Positions 1 to 9,092 of a DNA stretch of 35,546 nucleotides are shown piece by piece (the stretch's first letter is position 1; each line of letters begins with the position of its first letter). The stretch is from Bacteroidales bacterium (lineage in GTDB: Bacteria > Bacteroidota > Bacteroidia > Bacteroidales > UBA10428), in the NCBI GenBank assembly GCA_016930375.1, contig JAFGGU010000093.1, positions 1 through 35,546 of the forward strand, read 5' to 3'. Under the pieces are notes generated by a model, which saw only the letters and a program-made list of their open reading frames with translations, did not search any database and was not told the DNA's origin. The position numbers were made by a program, and so were the translations under genes.

Positions 1-111
1 CAGGATGAGATGGTTAACGAATGGAGTGAAGATAAGATCAAAGCCACGTACATTCGGATTTCGGATAAATTCAACAAGTGTCCTTTTGCCCTGAAAGGTT
101 GGCTGAAATAA
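1..111 (+). CDS. C-terminal end of a probable SurA/PpiC-type peptidylprolyl isomerase (partial)
   Basis: An open frame enters from the left edge and ends at TAA 109-111, giving 36 residues that finish in CPFALKGWLK. From memory of the family, Bacteroidota SurA-like isomerases often end with a similar 'TYIRID...C.F...GWIK' tail, and here the tail reads ATYIRISDKFNKCPFALKGWLK with the same spacing. A periplasmic chaperone for outer-membrane proteins would fit the next gene, an LptA/OstA-like protein read in the same direction 45 bp later. The catalytic parvulin domain lies outside the window, so the identification rests on a short tail and context only. Confidence 0.5.
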   Translation, partial: QDEMVNEWSEDKIKATYIRISDKFNKCPFALKGWLK

Positions 112-156
112 ACGGGCGGTCTTCACCCGGCAGCGGGACCTAAAAACGAAACAGTA

Positions 157-1659
157 TTGAAAGCTTTCAGATTAATCATATGCCTGGTTTTAGTGTCCGT
201 GTTTGCATCCCGTTTATCAGCGCAGGAGATCAAACAGGTTGAGGCCAGTGCAGATGATGCGGAATTTAACCAGAGCATTGCAGGGGGTGCCCAGCGGCTC
301 ATAGGGAATGTCCGTTTCACGCATGAAGGAGCCATCATGTATTGCGACAGCGCTTACTTTTACGGCGCAACCAATTCTCTCGATGCTTTCAACAGGGTAC
401 ATATCAACCAGGCGGATACCGTGGACCTCTACGGTGATTTTCTTCATTACGACGGTAATACCAGGATTGCTGAAATCCGCAGAAATGTGAGACTGGTTGG
501 AAGCAATACGACATTAACCACGGAAGCATTGGATTTTGACCTTGGGAAGAATGCCGGTTATTATACCAATCATGCCGATATTGTGAGCGGGGATAATAAG
601 CTGAACAGCATTCAGGGCTATTACTACGCCAATCAGGAGATGTATTATTTCAGGGATTCCGTGGTTTTGCGAAATCCTGATTATACGATTTATTCCGACA
701 CGCTCCAATACCACACCCCCACAAGTATTGCCTATTTCTTTGGCCCTACCGAGATCATCGGTGACAGCAGTTACATTTATTGCGAAGACGGCTGGTATAA
801 TACGGAAACAGATAAATCCATGCTGAGGGAAAATGCCCTGGTCAGGAATAATAAACAGACCATCAAAGGTGATACGCTGTATTATGAAAAAGTGACGGGT
901 TATGGAGAAGGATACTCCAATATCGAAATTTTTGATGAAGAGCAAAATATAATTCTCAGGGGCAACCGGGCATTCATTAACCAGAATGAGGACCGTGCAT
1001 TGCTTACCGACAGTGCCCTTTTCATTTATATTACCAAGGATGATTCGTTGTACGTGCATGCCGATACTTTGCGTTCCAGACCTGATTCAGCAGGAACAAG
1101 GGAACTCATGGCATATTACGGGGTGCGAATTTTCAAATCGGATCTCCAGGGACTATGTGATTCCCTGTTCTATTCCACTGCCGACTCGGTTCTGAAACTG
1201 TTTCACAAACCGGTTCTCTGGTCTGAGACCAATCAGCTGTCGTCGGATTACATGGAGATCTGGACAAAGAATAAGGAAGTGGACCAGCTGCATATGAAGC
1301 AACTTGCCTTTATTATTAACCAGGAAGATTCGGCCCGTTTCAATCAGATCAAAGGCCGATCCATGACCGGTTATTTCAGGAACAACGAACTTTATAAGAT
1401 AATTACCAAAGGGAATGGACAAACGGTTTACTATGCCAAAGACAAAGATGAACTGATAGGCGTAAATATTGCGCAGAGTTCTGATATAACCATATGGCTC
1501 AGGGAAAACAAGCCGGATAAAATATCCTTCCAGGTTAAACCAACAGGCACTTTATACCCGCTTGACACAGCGCCCAAAGAGGAACTTATATTAAAAGACT
1601 TCAAATGGCTCGAGGTCTCGAGACCCAAGGACAGAAATGATATTTTCAGGAAAGAATAG
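157..1659 (+). CDS. OstA/LptA-like periplasmic protein
   Basis: The product is 500 residues, starting at TTG 157. No ATG lies near the signal peptide, whose hydrophobic core (LIICLVLVSVFAS) and cleavage after LSA-Q fit this start. The body is repetitive beta-rich sequence with recurring 'D.L.Y' and 'R.A...N' patterns (for example GDTLYYEKVTGYGEG and ADTLRSRPDS), typical of the OstA/LptA beta-jellyroll fold. Family members bind LPS and bridge the periplasm toward LptD. Bacteroidota versions of about 500-600 residues are longer than E. coli LptA, as here. A probable SurA chaperone end precedes it, so the pair looks like envelope biogenesis. It converges on the DUF2795 gene with a 10-bp gap. Family assignment is good; the exact role in LPS export is inferred. 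Confidence 0.8.
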   Translation: MKAFRLIICLVLVSVFASRLSAQEIKQVEASADDAEFNQSIAGGAQRLIGNVRFTHEGAIMYCDSAYFYGATNSLDAFNRVHINQADTVDLYGDFLHYDGNTRIAEIRRNVRLVGSNTTLTTEALDFDLGKNAGYYTNHADIVSGDNKLNSIQGYYYANQEMYYFRDSVVLRNPDYTIYSDTLQYHTPTSIAYFFGPTEIIGDSSYIYCEDGWYNTETDKSMLRENALVRNNKQTIKGDTLYYEKVTGYGEGYSNIEIFDEEQNIILRGNRAFINQNEDRALLTDSALFIYITKDDSLYVHADTLRSRPDSAGTRELMAYYGVRIFKSDLQGLCDSLFYSTADSVLKLFHKPVLWSETNQLSSDYMEIWTKNKEVDQLHMKQLAFIINQEDSARFNQIKGRSMTGYFRNNELYKIITKGNGQTVYYAKDKDELIGVNIAQSSDITIWLRENKPDKISFQVKPTGTLYPLDTAPKEELILKDFKWLEVSRPKDRNDIFRKE

Positions 1660-1669
1660 GGATCAGAAA

Positions 1670-1891
1670 TTAATATTCGTCTTCATTAAAAAAGAAATCA
1701 TCTTTGCTGGGATAATCCGGCCAGAGGTCCTCAATGCTTTCATAGATTTCCCCTTCATCTTCAATTTCCTGCAAGTTCTCAATAACTTCCAACGGAGCAC
1801 CCGAACGAATGCCGAAGTCAATCAACTCCTCTTTTGTGGCAGGCCAGGGGGCATCTTCCAGTTTCGATGCTAATTCAAGGGTCCAGTACAT
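1670..1891 (-). CDS. DUF2795 family small acidic protein
   Basis: The product is 73 residues, starting MYWTLELASKLEDAPWPATK. It contains the family's 'PWPATKEELIDFGIRSGAP' stretch and a glutamate/aspartate-rich tail. It has no signal peptide or membrane segment and is probably cytosolic. DUF2795 proteins are small and very conserved in Bacteroidota, but I know of no established function. A good promoter (-7 element at 1932-1939) lies 40 bp upstream, inside the 3' end of the neighbouring adenosyltransferase gene. The gene is therefore probably transcribed on its own as well as by read-through. Confidence 0.85.
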   Translation of the reverse strand: MYWTLELASKLEDAPWPATKEELIDFGIRSGAPLEVIENLQEIEDEGEIYESIEDLWPDYPSKDDFFFNEDEY

Positions 1892-1931
1892 AGGTGAGTT
1901 ACTTTAATATGACCTAGGTTGAAAAATTGTG

Positions 1932-1962
1932 CAAATATAAAAAATATAATAAGAATTACAAC
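1932..1962 (-). promoter_or_regulatory. Bacteroidota-type promoter for the DUF2795 gene
   Basis: Read on the minus strand, TATATTTG (1939-1932) matches the TAnnTTTG -7 consensus exactly. GTTG (1962-1959) lies 19 bp upstream, where the TTTG -33 element is expected. The spacing is the usual 19-21 bp. Transcription would begin near 1925, giving a leader of about 33 nt before the ATG at 1891. The -33 element overlaps the adenosyltransferase coding end. Confidence 0.6.
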
Positions 1963-2504
1963 TTCGGTTTCCAGGGTATATCTTCCTTCTGTAAATCGCG
2001 TAAAACCTTGCGTGCCAGCACAAAAAGATAATCTGATAACCGGTTTATGTACTTTATTACGGTATCGGGTACAAAAAGTTCCGATGAGAGCCTTATAATT
2101 TGTCTTTCCGCCCTGCGGCAAACCGTTCGTGCAATATGACACTGAGATGATATCACATGGCCGCCAGGCAGTACAAAGGATTTGAGCGTGGGCAGACTCG
2201 CCTCCATAAGATCAATGGCAGATTCCAGATTCAGAATATCAGCTTCCCGAATTTCAGGTATCTTCACCTCGCAGTCCTCGCAGTCAGAAGCCAGAATGGC
2301 GGCGCAGGTCATGAGCCGGTCCTGCACATCGAGCAAAAATGCCCGGAGAGTATCATCCTCTGCCATGTCACGCAACATGCCGATATGGGCAATCAGCTCA
2401 TCAACTGTCCCGTAAGCCTCAATACGGACATGGGTTTTGGGCACGGGTCTACCGCTTACCAGTGTTGTTTTCCCTTTATCGCCGGTACGTGTATAGATTT
2501 TCAT
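1956..2504 (-). CDS. Cob(I)alamin / cob(I)yrinic acid a,c-diamide adenosyltransferase, PduO type
   Basis: The product is 182 residues, the usual length for PduO-type enzymes. These transfer the adenosyl group of ATP to reduced corrinoid, making adenosylcobalamin in the cytosol. The N-terminus carries the ATP-binding motif TRTGDKGKTTLVSG. AYGTVDEL follows, then the conserved helix VCRRAERQ and the C-terminal YINRLSDYLFVLAR, all hallmarks of the family. The BtuR/CobA-type Walker A motif is absent, which excludes the other adenosyltransferase fold. It is read in the same direction as DUF2795 and lies 21 bp downstream of the outer-membrane protein gene, so it may be co-transcribed with either. 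Confidence 0.93.
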   Translation of the reverse strand: MKIYTRTGDKGKTTLVSGRPVPKTHVRIEAYGTVDELIAHIGMLRDMAEDDTLRAFLLDVQDRLMTCAAILASDCEDCEVKIPEIREADILNLESAIDLMEASLPTLKSFVLPGGHVISSQCHIARTVCRRAERQIIRLSSELFVPDTVIKYINRLSDYLFVLARKVLRDLQKEDIPWKPKL

Positions 2505-2525
2505 CAGGAAGGATTTAAATAATGT

Positions 2526-4205
2526 CTATAATTTGTAGGAAAAGCCAAAAAGAAAGTTGAAACGTTGTGAAGGATACTGGTTCCAGATCATGTAACTTCT
2601 TCCTGTTAAATTATAGAAATCAGCAAACAGGGTGAAGAGCTTTGAAAAATGATAATTCAGACTCAGGTTAATATCAGCAACAGGTTTAAACTTATCCATT
2701 TCTTCCGGCAGAGAATAATTCCTGACCCATCGGTTCCCGGTAAGGGTGAATTCCAATCCCGCAGTAAACTTGCTGCTGAAATTGTACCTGGTATCCAGCC
2801 CGATTTTAAAATCGGGCATATGCCAGGGTTTGGCCTCTTCAAAAGTTTTATAATCATAGTATTTACCGTCGAGCATTATTTGGAAAGCCTGCACAGGCTG
2901 AGCAGCAATTTGTCCATGATAGGTGATCAGGTCAATATCATCATAAACGGCGGTAAACTGATTGTCTAAGGGTAAAAGGGTATCATTGACAAAAAAATGA
3001 TAATTCTTGAATTTGGTATAACTTGCATCAGCCCTGAAACGCACTACGGAACTGATATTTCCTTTTATACCTGCATAGGCGATTAAATTGCCACTATGGT
3101 TTTTCAGGTAGGTTCCGGGGATGATGAACTGGTTTTCGGCAAAAGTGTTTTTATAGCTGTTCTTGTGCAGTTCGCCGGAAAGTCCGATGAAAGGAACCAG
3201 TACATTCTCAATAATGATGATATCCAGATGCGCCCGGGGATAAAAATAGAAATTAGTTATATCGGCAATATCTGCCACTCCTTCAAAACCAAGAACAAAT
3301 TTCCAGTCGCTGTTTTGCTTGCTGATATATGGACTGAACCTGAAAATGGTATTACTGATCGAATCAGCTGAACCATTCAGATGCGAATAGTCGAGTGAAA
3401 GGTCCAGACCTCCCAGGAGGCCGTAAAAATCTTTATTCAGGCTTGTTTTTACAACCACGTTGGATTCCTTGTGTTTTAACCTGTCGATAAAATAGTCGTA
3501 ACTGACATTGAATTTGTAATTTATCGCATTTACCTCGTCATAGGACGATCCCAGGTCCAGGTCAATTCCCGCCAGGTAAGTTCTCTGCCTGATGCTGTCG
3601 TGGTCCATGGCCGGCAGCGGATCTGCGTATATTTGCGTGTTATAGCCGTAATATTTGAAGGCATTCTGATCCATGCGAAGGTTGGCTGATAATGTTGCTT
3701 TTGAATAGAACTTCTTTCCGTAAATGTTGAAATTATTGATCACATAACCGGCGGGAACTTTTTCATCGTTGCCCAGTCTTATTTTTCCGTGTGATGACCT
3801 GTGGTATATATAAGCGCCATAGGCATAATCTTTTGACCTGAGATTGCTGATATTGAATTCAGCCACGGGAGTGACATAATTGCCCATGCCAAGCTTCAGC
3901 CAGGAGTTGTATATCTTGGGAAGTGATGTGGTGACCGTTTTTGCGGCCTTGATGGGATCGGGTTCAAATCCGTTCCCGAGCCGTCTCGGTGTTATGCTGT
4001 AATTGAAGCTGGGGGCGGTGGTTTCGATATCATCCGCGGCGGGCAGAAAGTTGTATTTGTTGGCATCAGAAAGCGTAGGCTCATAAGGACGCACCACGTA
4101 TACTTCTTTGTTGAGCTCCTGCGACTTTCCCCTCAACACTAATATTGAAATGAAAACAACCGATAATAACAGAATTATTCGGAATTTACATGCTGACTTT
4201 ATCAT
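2526..4205 (-). CDS. Outer-membrane beta-barrel protein of the TPR-linked, TonB-receptor-like family
   Basis: The product is 559 residues if ATG 4205 is used (MIKSACKFRI...). A GTG 21 bp upstream is in frame but lies in the repeat tail and adds nothing to the signal peptide. A signal peptide (IILLLSVVFISILVL) is followed by the short conserved segment VYVVRPYEPTLSDANKYNFLP. The rest is barrel-like strands alternating aromatic and polar residues, ending in FNFLFGFSYKL, a C-terminal strand with terminal hydrophobics typical of barrels. Proteins of this type are often annotated as TonB-dependent receptors, but there is no full plug domain and the length is well short of one. It follows the large TPR gene on the same strand, a recurrent Bacteroidota pair. 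The function is unknown to me; a partner role with the TPR protein in the envelope is inferred. Confidence 0.7.
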   Translation of the reverse strand: MIKSACKFRIILLLSVVFISILVLRGKSQELNKEVYVVRPYEPTLSDANKYNFLPAADDIETTAPSFNYSITPRRLGNGFEPDPIKAAKTVTTSLPKIYNSWLKLGMGNYVTPVAEFNISNLRSKDYAYGAYIYHRSSHGKIRLGNDEKVPAGYVINNFNIYGKKFYSKATLSANLRMDQNAFKYYGYNTQIYADPLPAMDHDSIRQRTYLAGIDLDLGSSYDEVNAINYKFNVSYDYFIDRLKHKESNVVVKTSLNKDFYGLLGGLDLSLDYSHLNGSADSISNTIFRFSPYISKQNSDWKFVLGFEGVADIADITNFYFYPRAHLDIIIIENVLVPFIGLSGELHKNSYKNTFAENQFIIPGTYLKNHSGNLIAYAGIKGNISSVVRFRADASYTKFKNYHFFVNDTLLPLDNQFTAVYDDIDLITYHGQIAAQPVQAFQIMLDGKYYDYKTFEEAKPWHMPDFKIGLDTRYNFSSKFTAGLEFTLTGNRWVRNYSLPEEMDKFKPVADINLSLNYHFSKLFTLFADFYNLTGRSYMIWNQYPSQRFNFLFGFSYKL

Positions 4206-4221
4206 AATATTATTTTTTGCT

Positions 4222-4300
4222 TTCACTGTTTACCTTTTACCTATTACCGTTTACTTTTTACCGTTTACTTTTTACAGTTTACTGTTTACTCTCGCTACTC
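4222..4300 (-). repeat. Ten-unit tandem heptamer array at the TPR gene stop codon
   Basis: On the minus strand the TPR stop codon sits inside GAGTAGC (4300-4294). After a 2-nt offset come ten contiguous 7-bp units from 4291 to 4222: GAGTAAA, CAGTAAA, CTGTAAA, AAGTAAA, CGGTAAA, AAGTAAA, CGGTAAT, AGGTAAA, AGGTAAA and CAGTGAA. Positions 3-6 are GTAA or GTGA in every unit. Positions 1 and 2 vary most and position 7 is nearly always A. Each unit carries a TAA or TGA, so stops recur in all three frames. The array fills the gap to the downstream outer-membrane protein gene. Confidence 0.9.
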
Positions 4301-7300
4301 CTTCACCTCTATCTCCACGTCTTCCTCTGTCCCTTGCTGCTTGACAACATTCTGTTTATCAGCCAGCAGTTTCCGCTTTGCCTTGGCTTCGGTCAGAATG
4401 CCGTCATCGGTTTTTTCATAGTAATCAATAAGACTCTGCAGCGTTTGCATGGCCTGGAAGTCATCGCCCTTGTCCCTGAAAATGTCAGCCCAAAGCAAAA
4501 AGCTTTTTGCCATCCAGAACTGGTGCGGTGTAGTTTTATCAGCAAAGTCTGAAATGACCTTTTCAGCATTTTCGATTTCTTTTCGCTGATAATATATTTC
4601 AGCCAATCTGTACTTAGATTCCGCTCCCTCGGCACTTTTAACTTCCGAAGCGACTTTTTTGTATTCATCGAGGGCCAGCATTTGCCGGTCACGGGCCTGA
4701 AGCGCTTTCGCTTTGGCAAATCGGGTTTCCCGTTCCTGTTCAGGCGAGAGTCTCTCCGTGAGCAAAACCCTGTCAGCAAGTTCAACAACCTTCTCATGGT
4801 TTTCAGTCAGGGAGTAACACTTGATCAGTCCCATCCTGGCTTCCAACAGGTTGCTCTTCACTTCAGCAACGTCTTCCAATTTTTCATAATACCCGGCAGC
4901 TGCTGCATAATCCTTTAATCTGAATTTAATCCGGGAGGCGCCTAGCAAAGCAGGTTCTGTAAATCTGCTCCGTGAATGTCCGATGATATAGTCGAAAGCC
5001 TGAAGTGCTTCTGCATATTCATTGGCCCTGTAATTGCAGTCGCCTTTGTAGAAATGGGCATTCAGCAGGAACTTTCCATCCGGATGCTTTTCAATGTAGC
5101 TCTTGAGGCTCTGGGCTGCCCTGGCATATTCACCGGTCATGTAAAGCCTTTCAGCAGTCAGGTAGCTGAGCGAATCCTGCTCAATGAGATCATCAGAAGT
5201 CATGATGCCCTTGCCCTGCATGTAGGCGTAATAGCCATCCACATCGTTGTTGTCGACATATACATTCTTCAGGCCGATAAGTGCGTTATCGGCTTCATCG
5301 GATCCCGGGTAATCTTCGATAAGTTGCTTGTAGCAGGTTATGGCTTCACCATGGCGGTTCAGGTTGTAATAAAGAATGCCCAGGCCAAGCAGGGATTTTT
5401 TTACATAACTGCTTTTGGGGTAATCATTGACAACCTTCCTGTAATTGGTAATGGCTTTCTCCGACTGGCTGATTTTAACATAACTTTCAGCGATCTGATA
5501 ATATACATCGGCTTTATAAGCTGAATTCGGATAGGTATTCAGCAACTGATTCAGAATGGCGATTTTTTCATTGTCCTTTCCGGTAACACCCAGGGCAACT
5601 CCTTTTTGAAACAAAGCATAATCCAACGTCCCTTTTCCGGTTTTTGCGGCATTGTCATAGTTGAAAATTGCCCTGGCATAGTCCATTTGCACAAAATGAC
5701 AGTCGCCCAAACGGTTGTATGCATCGGTTACCACTTCTGCCTTCTGATTTTTGGAGTTGAGGATGAATTTATTGAACCAGAGAGAAGCATCTGCATATTG
5801 CTTCAGGCTGAAATACGCATATCCGAGATTGTAATGGGCCAGCGGGTATTCGGGAAAAGCCGACACTCCGGGTTGAGCCATGAAAGTATTGTAGCTCTGA
5901 ATAGCTTCCCTGTATTCCCCTTGCCGGTAAAACGCCTCGCCTTTCCAGTAATGACTGAGTGTATATATTTTATGGTCCAGGTTACCGTATTTTCCCGATG
6001 AATTAAGCATTTCCACCGCCTGGGAATAATTTTTATCACTGAACAATTCAAGTCCCCGGTAATAGGCAATTTTCTGATAGGCCTTCTGGATGTCGCTGTT
6101 CTTGTTCCTGATCTTGTCGATGGATGCCATAGCCATGCTGTAGTTCTTGGCATTCAGATAGGCCATTACCAGATGGTTCGTGGCTTCATCGCTCCGTTTT
6201 GAACTGGGGTAGCGGTCGAGGTATTCATTGAGTGCCTGCACGGATTCATTGAATGGTGAATAATCGAGTTCATAGGTAAGCAGCGCATAATTAAACAGGG
6301 CATCTTCCCTGATTTCGGCGTCAAATTCCATTTTGGATGCAGCCGAAAATGCCATCCGTGCCTTATTCTTGTCATCCAGCCTGATGTGGCAGTCCGCAAG
6401 GTGATACAATGCATTCTGGCTCAGGGCGGATTCACTCCCGGTTATCTGGCCGAACAATCCGGATGCCTTGTCATAACTACCGGTTTTGTAATAGGCATAG
6501 GCAATACTGTATTTGTCCTCCCTGCTGAGAGAAGCTGCAGTCTGCATGTACTTTTCATAATAGGGGATGGATTCTTCGTACAAATTAAGCTGCGCATAGG
6601 ACTCACCAACCAGCCTGGCAAGTTCCGGTCCTCGTTTTTCGGATACATTCTCCATCAAGGCAGGAGCATACTTTACCACCTCGTCGTATTTCTTTTGTTT
6701 GAAATAGATCTGTGTCAGATAATAGGGAACAATGGGGCCGAAATTGGCGTCGTTTTTCAGGCGAAGGAATCCTTCAAGGGCAGTTTCATAATTTTCCTGT
6801 GTATAGTTGATATGGGAATAATAGTAAACGGCGGGGGAAGTGTATTTGGAATCCTGGTCCTTAATCTGGCTGAATGCCTGCCGGGCTTTTACAAGATCAT
6901 CCTTCAGAAAATAACAGTAACCGCTTTTAAAATAAAACTCGGCCCTGTCTTCCCGGCTTAACCTGGTGTTATCCACTTTTTCATAATACGTGAGCGCATT
7001 ATTATAGCTTTTTCTCTGGTAAAAATACCCGGCCAGCGTGAACAAGGCCTCATTCTGCAGGGGATTCTCAGGATTTCTTTCCAAAAACCTGATCATGCGG
7101 CCTTCAGCATCATTATTAAATAGTTTGAGGGCACACATGGCGGCATAGAAATCACAATTCGACAGCAGGTCCGAATTCTCTCCTTCATGTTCCCGGGTAT
7201 ATTGATCAAAGAACTGCTGCGCGGCACTGTATTTTCCGTTCTGATACAATTCCATTCCTTTTTGGTACAGTTTGTCATCTCCTGTGTGATAAAAAGTTTG

Positions 7301-7366
7301 CTGTGCGGAAATTGTAATGCACAGGACGAACAGAACAAGCAGGTTTGCTATATGTTTCCAACTCAT
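4295..7366 (-). CDS. Large periplasmic/outer-membrane TPR protein
   Basis: The product is 1023 residues with a clear signal peptide (MSWKHIANLLVLFVLCITISA-QQ). The mature part is almost wholly tetratricopeptide-like helical hairpins, with many A..Y..G.Y..A motifs such as GKYSAAQQFF, YARAIFNYDNAAK, EYAEALQAFDYII and DYAAAAGYYEKLE. The end is a basic helix and a short acidic tail (GTEEDVEIEVKE). Proteins of this size and architecture are conserved across Bacteroidota next to a ~560-residue barrel protein, as here. They are probably scaffolds for envelope complexes, but no specific partner is visible. It diverges from ftsE. Its stop codon opens the heptamer repeat array. Confidence 0.8.
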   Translation of the reverse strand: MSWKHIANLLVLFVLCITISAQQTFYHTGDDKLYQKGMELYQNGKYSAAQQFFDQYTREHEGENSDLLSNCDFYAAMCALKLFNNDAEGRMIRFLERNPENPLQNEALFTLAGYFYQRKSYNNALTYYEKVDNTRLSREDRAEFYFKSGYCYFLKDDLVKARQAFSQIKDQDSKYTSPAVYYYSHINYTQENYETALEGFLRLKNDANFGPIVPYYLTQIYFKQKKYDEVVKYAPALMENVSEKRGPELARLVGESYAQLNLYEESIPYYEKYMQTAASLSREDKYSIAYAYYKTGSYDKASGLFGQITGSESALSQNALYHLADCHIRLDDKNKARMAFSAASKMEFDAEIREDALFNYALLTYELDYSPFNESVQALNEYLDRYPSSKRSDEATNHLVMAYLNAKNYSMAMASIDKIRNKNSDIQKAYQKIAYYRGLELFSDKNYSQAVEMLNSSGKYGNLDHKIYTLSHYWKGEAFYRQGEYREAIQSYNTFMAQPGVSAFPEYPLAHYNLGYAYFSLKQYADASLWFNKFILNSKNQKAEVVTDAYNRLGDCHFVQMDYARAIFNYDNAAKTGKGTLDYALFQKGVALGVTGKDNEKIAILNQLLNTYPNSAYKADVYYQIAESYVKISQSEKAITNYRKVVNDYPKSSYVKKSLLGLGILYYNLNRHGEAITCYKQLIEDYPGSDEADNALIGLKNVYVDNNDVDGYYAYMQGKGIMTSDDLIEQDSLSYLTAERLYMTGEYARAAQSLKSYIEKHPDGKFLLNAHFYKGDCNYRANEYAEALQAFDYIIGHSRSRFTEPALLGASRIKFRLKDYAAAAGYYEKLEDVAEVKSNLLEARMGLIKCYSLTENHEKVVELADRVLLTERLSPEQERETRFAKAKALQARDRQMLALDEYKKVASEVKSAEGAESKYRLAEIYYQRKEIENAEKVISDFADKTTPHQFWMAKSFLLWADIFRDKGDDFQAMQTLQSLIDYYEKTDDGILTEAKAKRKLLADKQNVVKQQGTEEDVEIEVKE

Positions 7367-7483
7367 GGCGGATGTTTTACAAGCTAAAATTACAGATTAA
7401 TAACGGATAAAACCGCCGGGTTATTCTGTTTAAATTAACATACGGTTGTTAATTAACCCGGTTTATTATTGCTTTTTAATGCC

Positions 7484-7491
7484 TATTTTTG
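7484..7491 (+). promoter_or_regulatory. -7 promoter element upstream of ftsE
   Basis: TATTTTTG matches TAnnTTTG fully and lies 29 bp before the chosen ftsE ATG at 7521. A weak TTTA sits 18 bp upstream (7462-7465) where -33 would be, so that half is poor. The position argues against the longer reading frame beginning at 7446, because translation from there would start upstream of the transcription start. Confidence 0.5.
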
Positions 7492-7520
7492 ATTCAAATT
7501 GTATTATTAAGCCACTGCAA

Positions 7521-8228
7521 ATGCCAGAAGAATTTGTTATTCAATTTGAGAATGCTGCCATTTTCCAGGACGATCACCTGGTTTTAACAGATATCAATTT
7601 CACGCTGAGAAAAGCTGAATTTGCCTACCTGATCGGAAGGGTAGGGAGCGGAAAATCAAGCCTGATCAAAACAATTAATGCGGAATTGCCCTTGAAAAAG
7701 GGAACGGCAAATGTAGTGGGTTTTTCATTGGAAAACCTGACCACGCGTCAGATTCCCTTATTGCGAAGAAAGATGGGCATTGTATTTCAGGATTTCCAAT
7801 TGCTGATCGACAGAACCGTTCATGATAACCTGTACTTTGTTTTGAACGCGACAGGATGGAACGATAAATCGGAAGCCGATAAGCGGATCAGGGAGGTCCT
7901 GGAAAAAGTGGATCTGGAAAACAAAGGATTTAAGATGCCGCATCAGCTTTCGGGAGGTGAACAGCAAAGAGTTGTTATTGCAAGGGCATTGCTCAATAAT
8001 CCCGAGATCATTCTTGCGGATGAACCTACCGGCAATCTTGATCCGGAGACCTCGGAATCGATCATGGTATTGTTGCGGGAGATCAGCGCAAGCGGGTGCG
8101 GGGTGTTAATGGCAACCCACAATTATACTTTGCTGAAAAAATTTCCGGAAAGAACCCTGAAATGTGATGACGGAAAGCTCATGGAGATCGACGACAATGC
8201 CGAAATAGATTTTACAATGCTTGAATAA
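7521..8228 (+). CDS. ftsE: Cell-division ABC transporter ATP-binding protein FtsE
   Basis: The product is 235 residues from ATG 7521 (MPEEFVIQFENAAI). The frame stays open upstream to 7446, but that extension has no family likeness and crosses the promoter. ABC ATPase motifs appear in order: Walker A GRVGSGKSS, Q-loop FQDFQLL, signature LSGGEQQR, Walker B ILADEPTGNLD, and H-loop ATHNYTL. FtsE powers the membrane protein FtsX, which activates peptidoglycan hydrolases at the septum. No ftsX is adjacent; in Bacteroidota the two genes are commonly apart. The small FtsE-size protein lacks transporter-specific additions, and LolD-type ATPases are the main alternative. It precedes a glycan-assembly set with a 38-bp gap and may be co-transcribed with it. 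Confidence 0.85.
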   Translation: MPEEFVIQFENAAIFQDDHLVLTDINFTLRKAEFAYLIGRVGSGKSSLIKTINAELPLKKGTANVVGFSLENLTTRQIPLLRRKMGIVFQDFQLLIDRTVHDNLYFVLNATGWNDKSEADKRIREVLEKVDLENKGFKMPHQLSGGEQQRVVIARALLNNPEIILADEPTGNLDPETSESIMVLLREISASGCGVLMATHNYTLLKKFPERTLKCDDGKLMEIDDNAEIDFTMLE

Positions 8229-8266
8229 ACCCGGGGAATACCGGACCATTTTAGCTGAAACCTGGA

Positions 8267-9067
8267 ATGAAAAGGATCAAAAAGGCATTGAAAGCGCTGG
8301 GATTGTTGGTGCGGAATCCATGGAAACTGAACCTGATTCTCGATCAGAATGAAGAATGGGAGCAGTTTTTAAGGGAAAAATATGGCAAAGTAAGTTTGCC
8401 GGTCATTCCCCTGAATTCAATAATTCACGATACCATATTGGTTGAGCCCTTTGCATTCCTCGACGGAGGTTCAATTCCTACCGATATTGCTTTGCTGAAG
8501 CAGCTTGCTTCCGATATCCCCGGATGCAGATATTTCGAGATCGGCACATGGCGCGGTGAAAGCGTTTCCAATGTTTCCGCGGTGGCAGAGGTATGCTACA
8601 CGCTGAACCTGCCGGATGAGGAGGTATTCCGGCAAATCAACCAAAAAAATTATGTGTCCTCTCAACGTTTTTTTTCGAAAGACCGGGCCAATATCAAGCA
8701 TCTTTTCGGCAATTCGGCTGTCTTTAATTACAATGACCTGAACCTTAAATTCGATCTGATCTTTATCGATGGCGATCACCATTACGAAGCCATCGTAAAG
8801 GATACCCGGAATATGCTGAAATATCTGTGTCATCCAGGCTCCATCGTTGTATGGCATGATTATACCTATACTCCGGAATCTATCCGGTTTGAAACCCTGG
8901 CAGCCATTTTCGATGCCTGTCCCCCCGAAATGCATTCCTGCCTGTTTCATGTGAAAAACACCAATTGCGCCATATTGTACCGAAAGGAAACAGCATCAAT
9001 TCCTTTTGAAAAATTTGCCAGGCCAGATTGCAGTTTTGCTGTTCAGATCAGCATGAATCCCGTATGA
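8267..9067 (+). CDS. Class I SAM-dependent methyltransferase (Methyltransf_24-like)
   Basis: The product is 266 residues with no signal peptide. Motif I is FEIGTWRGESV, the expected glycine-rich SAM loop in the EIGTWxGxS form seen in the Methyltransf_24 group. The later LIFIDGDHHYEAIVKD and IVVWHDYT are the acidic-loop and post-motif signatures of the same group. Such enzymes often sit in glycan or polysaccharide gene clusters and methylate sugars or lipid-linked intermediates; the substrate cannot be read here. It lies between ftsE (38 bp) and a GT4 glycosyltransferase (25 bp) on the same strand, which supports a role in surface glycan assembly. Confidence 0.8.
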   Translation: MKRIKKALKALGLLVRNPWKLNLILDQNEEWEQFLREKYGKVSLPVIPLNSIIHDTILVEPFAFLDGGSIPTDIALLKQLASDIPGCRYFEIGTWRGESVSNVSAVAEVCYTLNLPDEEVFRQINQKNYVSSQRFFSKDRANIKHLFGNSAVFNYNDLNLKFDLIFIDGDHHYEAIVKDTRNMLKYLCHPGSIVVWHDYTYTPESIRFETLAAIFDACPPEMHSCLFHVKNTNCAILYRKETASIPFEKFARPDCSFAVQISMNPV

Positions 9068-9092
9068 TCCTTACAGGTTATTCCTATCAGAT

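Noticed and set aside
4217..4552. Plus-strand frame rich in Leu/Phe/Tyr, resembling a small membrane protein
   Set aside because: It is the heptamer array and the antisense of the TPR gene read in translation. A similar frame antisense to the STN gene (15994-16338) arises from the same repeat.
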